Notes: a model not told the origin generated them from the sequence alone. Positions 1 through 8,939 are shown, counted from the first letter of the stretch. The stretch is DNA of 64,000 nucleotides from Longimycelium tulufanense (GCF_014645795.1 NZ_BMMK01000007.1:62001-126000); one strand, 5' to 3'. Numbers and translations are program-made.

Positions 1-114
1 GGAGCTGTCCACCGCGACAACGGTGTGGTCCTCCAGGCACAACCTGCGGGCCACCGCTGAGCCAATGCCGCCGGCGGCCCCGGTGACCACGGTGATCCTC
101 TCGGGTACGGACAA
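1..114 (-). CDS. entA: Short-chain dehydrogenase, N-terminus only (likely 2,3-dihydro-2,3-DHB dehydrogenase)
   Basis: The window edge cuts this gene after 38 codons. The translation carries the Rossmann motif TGAAGGIG and then ARRLCLEDHTVVAVDS, the usual first beta-alpha-beta unit of a classical SDR. No in-frame ATG exists; a TTG at 114 is preceded by GGAGG six bases upstream and was chosen as the start. EntA/DhbA oxidises 2,3-dihydro-2,3-dihydroxybenzoate to 2,3-dihydroxybenzoate with NAD+. The EntA assignment is inferred from context: isochorismate synthase and a DHB-type AMP ligase lie in the same locus, and no isochorismatase was found inside the window, so that gene may lie further left. 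Any other SDR remains possible from this fragment alone. Confidence 0.65.
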   Translation of the reverse strand, partial: MSVPERITVVTGAAGGIGSAVARRLCLEDHTVVAVDSS

Positions 115-322
115 GTGCGCCTCCAGCTTGTCAACAGTGAGTTCACCGGGTGATGTCAATGCGTGTATCAGCGCGGGCGCGACCGTGCTCTCCGCCGCCG
201 GGCAGCACAGTGCGCCGGCTCGTGCCGGTGGTTGCGCTGCCCGGCGGCTGCGCCTGGCGCCCTCGACCAGTGGCGTCGTTTCGGGGGCTAGGGCCCCGGG
301 TGTGCGAGACCGCCGGGAGCCG

Positions 323-607
323 TCACGACTCCGCCCAGGGACCCAGGACGAGGTTCCACTCCCGCACCCGGGTCTCGGCGATGACCTCGGCGGCGGTGTA
401 GGGGTCGGCGGCGAGCAGTTCGCCCAGCTGAGCCCGGTCGGTGACCTCGTAGATCAGCAGCGCGCCGTCGTCGGTGTCCCACGGGCCGGCACCCAGCAGG
501 AGACCTCGGTCCGCCAGCTGACGCAGGTACTCCCGATGCGTCGGCCGCACCTTCAGTCGAACCTCGGTGTTGTCGTTGAAAACCCACTGAACAGCGAACC
601 TGGCCAT
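323..607 (-). CDS. YciI-like protein
   Basis: A 94-residue protein of the YciI fold (dimeric alpha+beta barrel). The sequence shows the family pattern: an N-terminal strand (RFAVQWVF), a central HREYLRQLADRG helix with the conserved His, LLLGAGPW, a DPY motif and C-terminal REWNLVLG. Members are small putative enzymes whose reaction is mostly unknown. It starts 20 bases after the stop of the siderophore-binding lipoprotein gene and so is probably co-transcribed with it. Any role in iron uptake is inference from position only. Confidence 0.8.
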   Translation of the reverse strand: MARFAVQWVFNDNTEVRLKVRPTHREYLRQLADRGLLLGAGPWDTDDGALLIYEVTDRAQLGELLAADPYTAAEVIAETRVREWNLVLGPWAES

Positions 608-627
608 GGTGAACTCCCGGTCGTCCG

Positions 628-1635
628 TCAGCCCGCGACCTTGGCCAGCAACGGCTCCAGCCGTTCCAGGACCCAGGGAATGTTGGAGAGCGTGGGTGCA
701 CGCAGGGCCGCGGTGGTCTCCATGTCAATGGCGAGGTAGGTGCCCTCGCGCACCGCGGGAAGTCCCTTGAACACGGCGTTGGGCTCCACCGACCTCTTCA
801 GGTCGGGCGCCTGGTAGGCGAACAGCAGTGTTGTGCTGTCGAGAACGTCGAGCTGTTCGAAGCTGATGTTCGCGCCGTTGGCGCCGTACGCCGAGCCAGG
901 GTTGCGCGGGAGGTTGCGGATCTTGTCCGGCAGGCTCAGGCCGAGCTGGGCGAAGATCCTCCCGGAGACGTCCTCCGGGTCGGCCATCACGATCGCGGTT
1001 CCGGGGGCGTAGGCCATGGCGATGGCATAGGTCTTGCCCTTGAGCCCGGGGTGAGCCTGCGCGCTCTCGGTGATCTTGCGTTCGGTCACCGTGATGAGGT
1101 GATGGACCTTGTCCTGCATTCCCAGTGCCCGGCCGGCGACGAGTGCCTGGTCCTGCCAGGAGTCGCTGAGCACGCCGTGCTGGTCGGCCACGGTGGGCGC
1201 GATCTGGGACAACCTGGGGTAGATCTCGTCGATGCTGGGGACCGACTGGGCCAGGATGAGGTCCGGTCCGAGCGCGGCGATCGCCTCGTAGTCCAGCGAT
1301 GCGGGGTCGCCGCGCAGCCAGGTCACGTTGTTCGCGTCGAGCCTGCCCTCCAGCCAGGGCCACACGCCGGTGTCGTTCCAGGGGTCGGCGGGCGCGGCGA
1401 CCGGTGTCATGCCCAGTGAGGTCACCACATCCAGGTCGCCGAACCCCAGTGTCACCACGCGCTGCGGCGTCGACGTGATCTCGGCGGTGCCGAGCCGGTG
1501 CTTGATCGTCACCGGCACGAAATCACCGGACTCCTCCTGTTGCGGGATCCCCGCGGGTCCGCATGCGGCCACCACCAGCGCGAGGGCGCAGCTTGCCAAC
1601 GTTGCCACTCTCCGCCACAGAATTCTTTTCACCAC
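628..1635 (-). CDS. Fe-siderophore ABC transporter substrate-binding lipoprotein
   Basis: A 335-residue FecB/FepB-type periplasmic-binding protein. Residues 1-25 form a lipoprotein signal ending in the lipobox VVAAC, so the mature protein should be diacylated and tethered outside the membrane. The body begins with the family signature TPQRVVTLGFGDLDVVTSLG and keeps the two-lobe PBP layout with the connecting helix. It should capture the ferric siderophore and pass it to the FecCD permeases encoded at 4.4-6.4 kb, but a plus-strand gene pair separates it from them, so it has its own promoter. Consecutive GTG codons at 1635 and 1632 leave the start uncertain by one codon. I found no clear iron box upstream. 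Confidence 0.92.
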   Translation of the reverse strand: MVKRILWRRVATLASCALALVVAACGPAGIPQQEESGDFVPVTIKHRLGTAEITSTPQRVVTLGFGDLDVVTSLGMTPVAAPADPWNDTGVWPWLEGRLDANNVTWLRGDPASLDYEAIAALGPDLILAQSVPSIDEIYPRLSQIAPTVADQHGVLSDSWQDQALVAGRALGMQDKVHHLITVTERKITESAQAHPGLKGKTYAIAMAYAPGTAIVMADPEDVSGRIFAQLGLSLPDKIRNLPRNPGSAYGANGANISFEQLDVLDSTTLLFAYQAPDLKRSVEPNAVFKGLPAVREGTYLAIDMETTAALRAPTLSNIPWVLERLEPLLAKVAG

Positions 1636-1858
1636 ATCACCCGGGGCGCGTCATTGACGACACTGGACATCGACGGTCACAACAGACACCTTGCCGACCT
1701 ACGTCGCATCGCTGCGACAGCAGATATTGTACACGTATAGTTGCGGTCGGTGTAGCCCCGTCCAACGCTCTTCTTCCGGCCACTTCGATCCACACTCATC
1801 GCCTGATCCGTGGTCGACGACCGGTACGTGCCGGAAAGACCCACGAAAGGTTCGACCG

Positions 1859-2581
1859 ATGTCCGAAACGGAAACGACAGGGCCCGCCACCCACGGTCCT
1901 GCAGCACGTGCCCAGAACTTCGTGCTGCTGCTCGCCGCACTTGCGACAGCGGGCATTCTCCTCATCCACTTCGGAATGACGGTCCTCTACAACACGCCCA
2001 CCAACCCGGTCAAGAAAACTTTCGATCCCGCCGTTCGCGCCTACATGGTTCCGGTGTTCGAGCAGAACTGGCTGCTCTTCGCACCGGATCCGATCGTGGA
2101 CAACCACGCCATCGAGGTCCGGGCGAGGTTGCGCACGGCCGAGGGTCCGGCAGGCACGACCGCATGGCAGGACATCACCGGGCCGGCCCTGCGCGACCTG
2201 TACGCGCAGCGGTGGTGGCCGTCCCGGGTGTCCCGCCTGCCGGCCAGTGCGGCCCGGCAGTCCGAGGACTGGCGTGACCCGGTCCTCACGGAGTTGCGGG
2301 ACCCGGAGGCGGGCGGGGCCGGGAGAAAGCAGGCACTCGGCACGCAGCGACCGCGCAGCACCGAGGAACAGGCGGCCGGCCGTGCCCGGGTGGCCCGGTT
2401 CCTCCGCCGGTTGGCCAGCGCGGAAGCCACCACGCGGTGGGGAGACGCCGTGCAGGCCGTGCAGGTTCGCGTCGTCGCCAGGCCGCTCCCGCCCTTCCCC
2501 GGCTCTGGGCCGACGGCGGCGACAGAGTTCCCGAAGTACCAGGAGTGGGAGTGGCAACCGGTGACCGAGGAGCCGCGATGA
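1859..2581 (+). CDS. DUF5819 family membrane protein
   Basis: A 240-residue protein with one N-terminal transmembrane helix (about residues 17-42) followed by a soluble domain. It carries the DUF5819 hallmark, an aromatic-rich FEQNWLLFAPDP segment after a TNPV motif. The ATG at 1859 was chosen because upstream in-frame sequence does not resemble the family. The stop overlaps the next start (ATGA), so it is translationally coupled to the HTTM protein. The arrangement of a one-helix protein with a W-x-LFA/FF motif followed by an HTTM multipass protein recalls Bacillus SdpA-SdpB, which matures the SdpC toxin; that parallel is my inference. No SdpC-like peptide gene was found next to it. Confidence 0.8.
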   Translation: MSETETTGPATHGPAARAQNFVLLLAALATAGILLIHFGMTVLYNTPTNPVKKTFDPAVRAYMVPVFEQNWLLFAPDPIVDNHAIEVRARLRTAEGPAGTTAWQDITGPALRDLYAQRWWPSRVSRLPASAARQSEDWRDPVLTELRDPEAGGAGRKQALGTQRPRSTEEQAAGRARVARFLRRLASAEATTRWGDAVQAVQVRVVARPLPPFPGSGPTAATEFPKYQEWEWQPVTEEPR

Positions 2582-3600
2582 ACGAGAGGTCGGTGCGATC
2601 CCCGCGGCTGTCAACCCCGTTGTGGCGTGGGCTGTCCGCGCTGACCGAGCACCGCCGTGCCCTGCTCGGGGCGGCCTTGACCCGAATCTGTCTGGGTGCC
2701 GTCGGCGTGTACTGCTACCTGCGCGAATACGGTCATCGTGGCTACCTGTGGGGGCCCGACGGTGTCTGGCCCTGGGACAACCTGATGGAGAGCGTGCGCA
2801 CCGGGTCCTACGGGGCCTACTCGCTCTATGCGGTCAGCCGATCCGAATGGTGGTTCGAGCTGGTCTTCCATCTCGGTGCCCTGTTTGCGATCCTGTTCAC
2901 GTTGGGCTGGCGAACCCGATTGATGACGGTTCTGCACGGGCTCTTCATCTTCTCGCTACAACAACGTAATCCCGCCATCCTCGACGGTGGGGACAACCTG
3001 GCGCACCTGCTCCTCATCTATCTGGTCTTCGTGGACTCGGGCCGCCGGTTGTCGCTGGACAACTGGTTTCGGTCACGAAAAACGAAACCCGCACCGAACC
3101 CGGAGTCGTTACGGCACCGGTTGGGCTCGCTCCTGCACCACGCGGGTCTTTTTGCCGTGATCGCCCAGATCTGCATCGTGTATCTGGTGTCGGGAATGTA
3201 CAAGGTCCAGGGCCCGCAATGGCAGGACGGCAGCGCGCTCTACTACGTGCTGCGGCTGGACGAGTTCGCCTGGCCCGGTGTCAGTTCGCTCGTGTACCAG
3301 CACGCGTTCCTGGTCGCGCTGATCACCTATGCGACGGTGTTCTTCCAGCTGGCGTTTCCTTTCCTGCTGGTTCATCGGCCACTGCGGCTGCCACTGGTGG
3401 CCACGAGCATCCTGTTCCACCTGGGGATCGGCGTGTTGATGTCGGGGCTGCTCCCCTTCTCCCTGGTCATGATCGCGGCGGAGCTGGTCGTCATGGGTGA
3501 TGACCACTACCGCACGATCGTCGCCGGGGTTCGGGGCGTGCTGGCCCGGGCAGGAGCGTGGTCAGCGCGTCGGGTCGAGCGGACGGCGGGCCAGCGGTAG
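2578..3600 (+). CDS. HTTM domain membrane protein
   Basis: A 340-residue multipass protein of the HTTM family (horizontally transferred transmembrane domain, related to vitamin K-dependent gamma-carboxylase and SdpB). Segments visible include the N-terminal helix around ALTRICLGAVGVYCYL, the conserved GGDNLAHLLLIYLVF helix, and QICIVYLVSGMYKVQGPQW, a typical family stretch. The start overlaps the DUF5819 stop by four bases. Its 3' end overlaps the 3' end of the convergent ABC ATPase gene by 39 bases, so no terminator separates them. The function is unknown. Being boxed in by siderophore uptake genes may be coincidence or may point to a partner of the locus. Confidence 0.82.
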   Translation: MNERSVRSPRLSTPLWRGLSALTEHRRALLGAALTRICLGAVGVYCYLREYGHRGYLWGPDGVWPWDNLMESVRTGSYGAYSLYAVSRSEWWFELVFHLGALFAILFTLGWRTRLMTVLHGLFIFSLQQRNPAILDGGDNLAHLLLIYLVFVDSGRRLSLDNWFRSRKTKPAPNPESLRHRLGSLLHHAGLFAVIAQICIVYLVSGMYKVQGPQWQDGSALYYVLRLDEFAWPGVSSLVYQHAFLVALITYATVFFQLAFPFLLVHRPLRLPLVATSILFHLGIGVLMSGLLPFSLVMIAAELVVMGDDHYRTIVAGVRGVLARAGAWSARRVERTAGQR

Positions 3601-4389
3601 CACCAGCGGGGTACCGCTCTCCGGGTCGGTGATGACCCGGCACGGGAGCTGGAAGGTCCGGTAGACCAGGTCCGCGGTGACGATGTCGGCGGGTGGCCCC
3701 TCGGCCACGATTTCTCCGTCGGCCATCGCGATCAGGTGCGTGGCGTACCGGCAGGCCAGGTTGAGGTCGTGCAGGACCGCCACGAGAGTCCGGCCGTGCT
3801 GCTGGTGCAGCTCCGCGCACAGATCGAGCGTTTCGACCTGGTGGGTGATGTCCAGGAACGTGGTGGGCTCGTCGAGAAGCAGCAGTGGTGTCTGTTGGGC
3901 GAGGGCCATCGCCAGCCAGACCCGTTGCCGTTGGCCTCCGGACAGCTCGTCGACCGGACGCTCCGCCAACTCGGCAACCTTGGTGGCACGCATGGCGTCG
4001 GTCACCGCAGCCTCGTCCTCCGTCGACCATTGCCGGAGCAACCGCTGGTGCGGATGGCGACCCCGGGACACCAGGTCGAAGACGGTGATCCCCTCGGGGG
4101 CCGTGGAGGTCTGGGGAAGCAACCCCAGGCGCCGGGCGACCTCCTTGGTGGGCATCGAGTCGATGAGCTGGGCATCGAGATAGACCGCCCCGGAACGGGG
4201 CTTGAGCACCCGGGCCAGGGCGCGCAGCAAGGTGGACTTGCCACCGGCGTTCGGACCGATGACCGCGGTGAACGAGTGCCGTGGGATCTGGAGGGTCAGG
4301 CCCTCCACCACGACCCGCCGCTGATAGGCGAGGGTGAGGTCGTGTGCGCGCAGGTCCGATGAACCGGTCTTGGTCACGGTCGTGCTCAT
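3562..4389 (-). CDS. Siderophore ABC transporter ATPase (FecE/FepC type)
   Basis: A 275-residue ABC ATPase. Walker A is GPNAGGKST (the usual GPNGCGKST with Ala), the Q-loop follows in LLPQTS, the signature is LSGGQRQRVWLAMALAQ, Walker B is LLLLDEPTTFLD, and the switch His lies in VLHDLNLACRYA. This layout is that of the FepC/FecE/FhuC subfamily, which energises ferric-siderophore import. The ATG at 4389 was chosen; its gene overlaps the upstream permease stop by four bases, so it is the last gene of the operon SIP-permease-permease-ATPase. The C-terminal stretch of about 20 residues is slightly longer than average. Confidence 0.95.
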   Translation of the reverse strand: MSTTVTKTGSSDLRAHDLTLAYQRRVVVEGLTLQIPRHSFTAVIGPNAGGKSTLLRALARVLKPRSGAVYLDAQLIDSMPTKEVARRLGLLPQTSTAPEGITVFDLVSRGRHPHQRLLRQWSTEDEAAVTDAMRATKVAELAERPVDELSGGQRQRVWLAMALAQQTPLLLLDEPTTFLDITHQVETLDLCAELHQQHGRTLVAVLHDLNLACRYATHLIAMADGEIVAEGPPADIVTADLVYRTFQLPCRVITDPESGTPLVLPLARRPLDPTR

Positions 4390-5438
4390 TGTGCGGAGGT
4401 CCTCCATTCGCGGGTGAGCAGCCAGGCGAGATAGATCCCGCCGAGCAGGCCGGTCAGCACGCCGGTCGGCAGCTGGACACCGGGCACGGCCTGTTGTGCC
4501 GCGATGTCGGCGGCGACCAGGAGCACGGCGCCCATAAGGCCGGCGGACACCAGGTGCGGACCCGCACCACCGACGAGTCGCGCGACCAGTTGCGGCGCGG
4601 CCAGGGCCACGAACGGGACGGGCCCGGCCGTGGCCGTGGCCACGGCGGACAACGTCACCGCGAGCACCAGGAGCATCAGCCGGGAACGGGAGAGCGACAC
4701 GCCGAGAGCCAGGGCGAGGTCGTCGCCGAGTGCCATGATGCGGAGCCGTGCCGCCAGCAACAGTGCGACGGGCGCCAGAACGGCGATGGCCACGGCCACC
4801 GAGGCCACGTGGCCCCATCCGCGTCCGTTGAGCCCGCCCGCCAGCCAGGCCGCGGCATGCTGGGCTTCGGCCAGCCGGGCACGCGTGAGCAGGTAGTGGT
4901 TCACGGCGGTGAGGAGCGCGCTCAGGCCGATTCCCACGAGCACGATGCGCGGGGTGTGCAGGCCGCCGATGGAGGCCAGGAGGTAGACCACGACCGCGGT
5001 GGCCAAGCCACCGGTGATGGCCGCCGTCGAGGTCACCAGGGCACCACCGCCGACCAGCAGCGCCAGGATGGCTCCGGTTGCGGCTCCGCTGTTGAGGCCG
5101 ATCAGGTCCGGGCTGCCCAGTGGGTTCCGGGTCAAGCTTTGGAAGAGGGCACCGCTGATGCCGAGGGCGAGCCCGACGAGGATCGCGGCGAGCATCCGCG
5201 GGAGGCGCATCCCGAAGACCACGAACTCGATGGCCCGGGGTGCCTGGCCGGTGACGGCCTCCACGAGCGTGGCCACCGGAATGGGGTAGCGGCCCGTGCT
5301 CAACGCCAGCACACCCAGCGCGGCCAGCGTCGTGGCCAGGACGGTGACGACCAGCAGGGCACGGGGTCTGGTGCGCAGCGACACCAGCTGGCCCGCGACG
5401 CGCACGGTCCGGGTTGGTCGTGGTCCGGTTCTGGTCAA
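4386..5438 (-). CDS. FecCD-family siderophore permease (second subunit)
   Basis: A 350-residue integral membrane permease of the FecCD/BtuC family, predicted to have about ten helices. The family motifs are present: RLPRMLAAILVGLALGISGA, then LTRNPLGSPDLIG, LGDDLALALGVS and the late PVPFVALAAPQLVARLVGG. A TTG at 5438 overlaps the upstream stop as TTGA and has AAGGA eight bases ahead of it; the next start-like codon is a GTG further in. It should pair with the permease encoded just upstream to form a heterodimeric channel for the ferric siderophore. Confidence 0.93.
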   Translation of the reverse strand: MTRTGPRPTRTVRVAGQLVSLRTRPRALLVVTVLATTLAALGVLALSTGRYPIPVATLVEAVTGQAPRAIEFVVFGMRLPRMLAAILVGLALGISGALFQSLTRNPLGSPDLIGLNSGAATGAILALLVGGGALVTSTAAITGGLATAVVVYLLASIGGLHTPRIVLVGIGLSALLTAVNHYLLTRARLAEAQHAAAWLAGGLNGRGWGHVASVAVAIAVLAPVALLLAARLRIMALGDDLALALGVSLSRSRLMLLVLAVTLSAVATATAGPVPFVALAAPQLVARLVGGAGPHLVSAGLMGAVLLVAADIAAQQAVPGVQLPTGVLTGLLGGIYLAWLLTREWRTSAQ

Positions 5439-6430
5439 AGCTGTGGGATCCTTCGGCGGCAGACCAGGGCGATGAAGAGCGGAGCGCCCACCATGGCGGC
5501 GGTGAGACCGACTTCGATCTCGCCCGGTCGGGCCATAACCCGGCCGACGATGTCGGTGGCCAGCACCAGGGTGGGGGCGAGTACCAGGGCGTAGGGCAGC
5601 GACCATCGGTGGTCGGGCCCCGCCAGGGCGCGGACGGCGTGGGAGATGGCGAGCCCGACGAACGCGATGGGTCCGGCGACGGCGGTGGCCGTGCCACAGA
5701 GCACCGTGATCGCTACCGCGGCGACCGCTCGCGTGCGGCCCACCCGGACGCCCAGTGCCTGTGCGGTCACGTCGCCGAGGGCGATGGCGTTGAGGGGGCG
5801 GGCGACGCCGAGTGCGGCCACCACGCCGAGGGCGAAGAACGGGGCGGCCTGCCAGAGCAGCGAGGGGTCGCGCCCGGCCAGGCTGCCCACCGTCCAGAAG
5901 CGGTAGCGGTCGAACGCCTGGGTGTCCAGCAGGCTGAACCCGCTGGTGTAGGCGGTCAGGGCGGCGGTGACCGCCGCGCCGGCGAGCGCGAGACGGGCCG
6001 GGCTCGCCCGGCCGTGTCCCCGGGTGCCGAGCAGGTAGACGGTCACGGCGGCGGCCGCGGCGCCGAGGAAGGACAGCCACAGGTAGGCCAGCAGGTGCTG
6101 GAGGCCGAGGAGCCCGACGGCGGTGACCAGGGCGGCGGCCGCGCCGGCGTTGACACCCAGGATTCCCGGGTCTGCCAGGGGGTTGCGGGTCAGGGCGTGC
6201 ATCAGGACCCCGGCCAGGCCCAGCGCGATGCCCACCGCGAGTCCCAGCAGGGTCCGCGGGATGCGGGCGCGAACGATCTCGTGGTCGGTGGAGGTCGCCT
6301 GGTGCAGGAGCGCGGTCACGACGGTGTCCAGTGGCACGTCCTTGGCTCCGACCGCCAGGCTGGCCGCCAGCGCTGCCAGGAGCGCCACGGCCGCGACGGC
6401 CACGCCCAACGCCCGTGGGGCACGGCACAT
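5435..6430 (-). CDS. FecCD-family siderophore permease (first subunit)
   Basis: A 331-residue FecCD/BtuC-type permease. It shows RIPRTLLGLAVGIALGLAGV, LTRNPLADPGILGVNAGAA, LGDVTAQALGVRVGRTR and GPIAFVGLAISHAVRALAG, the standard family blocks for subunit 1. The start is ambiguous between ATG 6430 and an in-frame GTG at 6439; both lie just after the stop of the siderophore-interacting protein gene, so coupling is likely either way. It is part of the iron-box-controlled uptake operon. Confidence 0.93.
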   Translation of the reverse strand: MCRAPRALGVAVAAVALLAALAASLAVGAKDVPLDTVVTALLHQATSTDHEIVRARIPRTLLGLAVGIALGLAGVLMHALTRNPLADPGILGVNAGAAAALVTAVGLLGLQHLLAYLWLSFLGAAAAAVTVYLLGTRGHGRASPARLALAGAAVTAALTAYTSGFSLLDTQAFDRYRFWTVGSLAGRDPSLLWQAAPFFALGVVAALGVARPLNAIALGDVTAQALGVRVGRTRAVAAVAITVLCGTATAVAGPIAFVGLAISHAVRALAGPDHRWSLPYALVLAPTLVLATDIVGRVMARPGEIEVGLTAAMVGAPLFIALVCRRRIPQL

Positions 6431-6449
6431 GTCGGTCACCCGGTCCGGA

Positions 6450-7307
6450 TCAGTGGGCGGCCGAGGTGTCGTCGGTCGCGGCCCGCGCGAGCTCGAGCAC
6501 GGCCTCGTCGGTCTGTGACGCATCCAGCCCGGCGCGCCAGTAGCCGCTGGCCTGGACGGTTTCCCGGCGCAGGCCCTGCTCCCGAAGCAGGTATCGGCGC
6601 AGGGTGCGTACGACTCCAGCCTCGCCGGCGACCCAGGTCTGCGGGGTCCCGCGCAGTGGACCCATCTCCCGCACCGCGCGCTCGAGCAGGTCGGAGTTCC
6701 CCGCGGGCACGCCTTTCCGGTGCAGCCAGGTGATTTCGGCTCGCGCCGGACTGGTCAGCGAGAGCTCGTCGGTCTCGTCGGCGACCTCGACGAACACCCG
6801 GGCGACGGTGGAGCGAGGAAGGGACTCCAGGATTGCGGCGATCGCCGGTAAGGCGCTTTCGTCGCCGAGGATGAGGTGCCAGCTTGCCTCCGGTGAGGCG
6901 TAGAAGTCCGACCTCGGGCCGTACCAGGAGATGCGGTCACCGGGCTCGGCCTCGCGTGCCCATCGCGAGCCGGGGCTGTCGCCGTGCAGCAGGACGTCGA
7001 GTGTCATGTGGGTGGTGGTGGGGTCGTAATCGCGCACCGTGTAGGCGCGGTAGAGCGGTGCGGTGTCGCCCTCGGTCAATTCCGGCTGGAGTTGGGGCGC
7101 CGTCTTCGCGGCCGCGGCGGGCAGCGCGAGCTTGACCGCGTCGGCCGGGAGCTGCCCGTTCTCGAAGCCCCGCAGCTCCTCCCCCGCGATGACGACCCGA
7201 CGCATTCGCGGGGTGAGGTCGGCGGTCGCCACGACCACACACTGCCAAACACCGGCCCGTTTCCGGGCTCGGTTACGGGACCTCAGCTCGTCAACGATCC
7301 ACGCCAT
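6450..7307 (-). CDS. Siderophore-interacting protein (FAD ferric-siderophore reductase)
   Basis: A 285-residue cytoplasmic flavoprotein of the SIP/ViuB family, which releases iron by reducing the ferric siderophore. The FAD-binding motif RAYTVRDYD and the NAD(P)H-binding strand HLILGDESALPAIAAIL are clear, and GYWRAG near the C-terminus is typical of the family. It is the first gene of the uptake operon. The ATG at 7307 lies only about nine bases after a TATAAT box on the minus strand, so the mRNA is probably leaderless. An iron box covers the -35 region. Confidence 0.94.
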   Translation of the reverse strand: MAWIVDELRSRNRARKRAGVWQCVVVATADLTPRMRRVVIAGEELRGFENGQLPADAVKLALPAAAAKTAPQLQPELTEGDTAPLYRAYTVRDYDPTTTHMTLDVLLHGDSPGSRWAREAEPGDRISWYGPRSDFYASPEASWHLILGDESALPAIAAILESLPRSTVARVFVEVADETDELSLTSPARAEITWLHRKGVPAGNSDLLERAVREMGPLRGTPQTWVAGEAGVVRTLRRYLLREQGLRRETVQASGYWRAGLDASQTDEAVLELARAATDDTSAAH

Positions 7308-7315
7308 ACGGATAT

Positions 7316-7349
7316 ATTATACGAGTAAAGTAAGGTGAGGTGAACCTTA
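7316..7349 (-). promoter_or_regulatory. Iron-box promoter of the uptake operon
   Basis: On the minus strand a perfect TATAAT (7321-7316) is followed eight bases later by the ATG of the siderophore-interacting protein. A 17-base spacer leads to TTCACC (7344-7339) as a weak -35. The 19-mer TAAGGTGAGGTGAACCTTA (7331-7349) is a near-palindrome with arms TAAGGT/ACCTTA and matches the DmdR/IdeR iron box TTAGGTTAGSCTAACCTAA at about 14 of 19 positions. Repression by an iron-loaded DtxR-family protein is expected. This is the only iron box I could find in the locus. Confidence 0.8.
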
Positions 7350-7473
7350 GTGTTCCAGTTCACAATCGGAGGTTTGCCGTACGCGGCGGAACAGCGCTCC
7401 AGCATCCACTGTGGACGCCGGCGAGCGGCAGGTGTGTCGTGGGCGCGTTCCCTGAGTGACCACGAGGACGCGG

Positions 7474-8939
7474 TTACCGCGCGGAATGCCGGACGAACTC
7501 GAGGGGATCCCCGTGGATGCCGAACCGGTCCCGAAGGACCCGCCGGGCCACATGCACCCCGGCCATGCCGTGCACACCGGGTCCGGGCGGGGTGGCCGCC
7601 GAGCAGAGGTACGCACCCGGGATGGGCGTGGTGTAGGGATCCCAGCGCGGCACCGGCCGCATCAGAGTGCGCCAGGGGGTGAGTGCGCCCGTGACGATGT
7701 TGCCACCGATGTAGTTGGGGTTGTGCACCTGCTGTTGGGCCGCGGTGATGACGTGGTGCGCAACAACGGTGTCGCCAAAACCGGGAGCGAACCGTTCGAT
7801 CTGCGCGATCACTGCCGCACTGCAGTCGAGCGAAGAGTTGTGCGGGACATGGGCGTACACCGACAAGGTGTGGTGGCCGCGTGGCGCGCGCCCCGGATCG
7901 ACGACTCCGGGCTGGACAGCAAGGACGAAGGGACGTTCGGCGTGCCGCCCGGCGGCGACCGCTCGTTCGGCGGCCACGATCTCCTCGCGTGCCCCGCCGA
8001 GGTGGACGGTGCCGGCCAGGGTGCAGCCCGCAGCGGTCCACGGCACCGGCTCGGACAACGCGAAGTCCACCTTGCATGCCCCGCTGCCGTAGCGGAAGGC
8101 GCGAAGCCAACGGGCGTAGCGCGCGGGCACCCTGTCACCGGCGATCCGCAGCAGCTCCCGTGGGCCGATGTTGAGCACGATCGCGCGGGCGGGCGGAAGT
8201 TCGGCCAGATGCTGAACCCGGTGGCCGGTCACGATCCGTCCCCCGTGGCGTTCGAGGTCACGGGCGAGCGCGTCGGTGATGGTCTGGCTCCCGCCTCGTG
8301 GCAGTGGCCAGCCGACGGCGTGGCCCAGCGTTGCCAGCACCAGCCCCACCCCCGCCGGCACCAACGCCCGGGGTGGGGCAAGGGCATGGGCGGCCACGCC
8401 GGTCAGCAGTGCCGGTGCGACAACGTCACGGAAACGGGCGTCCCACAGTGCGGATCCTTGTTCGAGGACCCGCAGCCCGAGCCGCGCCATCGCGGTCGGG
8501 GGCAGCGTCAGATGCCGGAAGTCCGACATCGCGAGTCCGGCGAGTTCCTGCCAGCGGCGCACCAGGGGACCGAGCAGGGCACGCCACGCCCGGCCGTCCC
8601 GGCCGAGCCCGTCCGCGGTGCGGTCCAGGTCGCGCCAGGCCAGTCCGGCCTGCCCGCCGTCGAGGGGATGGGCGTAGGCGACGTCGGGCTGCAGCATCTC
8701 CACGCCGTGGCGGGCGAGGTCGAACGCCCGGAAGAACGGGGAGGCCACGCCCATGGGATGCACGGCGGAACACAGGTCGTACCGAAAGCCGGTCCGGTCA
8801 GCTCCGTGGTGCGCGCCCCACCGCCCGGTGTGGACGCGGCCTCGTGCACCTCGACCTGTAAGCCTGCTCGGGCCAGGATGACCGCTGCCGCCAGCCCGTT
8901 CGGGCCCGACCCCACCACGGACACGTCGACCGTCGCCAT
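7474..8939 (-). pseudogene. Phytoene-desaturase-like FAD oxidoreductase, frameshifted
   Basis: The N-terminal part (from ATG 8939) has the FAD dinucleotide motif [19 protein letters not shown]. At about 8790 homology moves to another frame: the family block [19 protein letters not shown] is found only in the shifted frame, which then stays open to a stop at 7474 and ends with a typical GxHGMAGxHVA segment. Restoring one G in the run ccgggc would join the two frames into a protein of about 488 residues, the family's normal length. This is either a real one-base deletion or a sequencing error. The gene lies 36 bases after the aminotransferase gene. A role in tailoring the siderophore (for example oxidising an oxazoline) is speculation. 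Confidence 0.75.

Noticed and set aside
4390-5697. Upstream in-frame extension of the ABC ATPase gene to about 711 codons
   Set aside because: The extension overlaps the whole second permease gene in another frame and has no family resemblance; ATG 4389 fits the ATPase family.
5414-6733. A plus-strand open frame of 439 codons opposite the FecCD permease genes
   Set aside because: The minus strand carries clear permease motifs; the plus-strand product is low-complexity Gly/Arg/Glu sequence.
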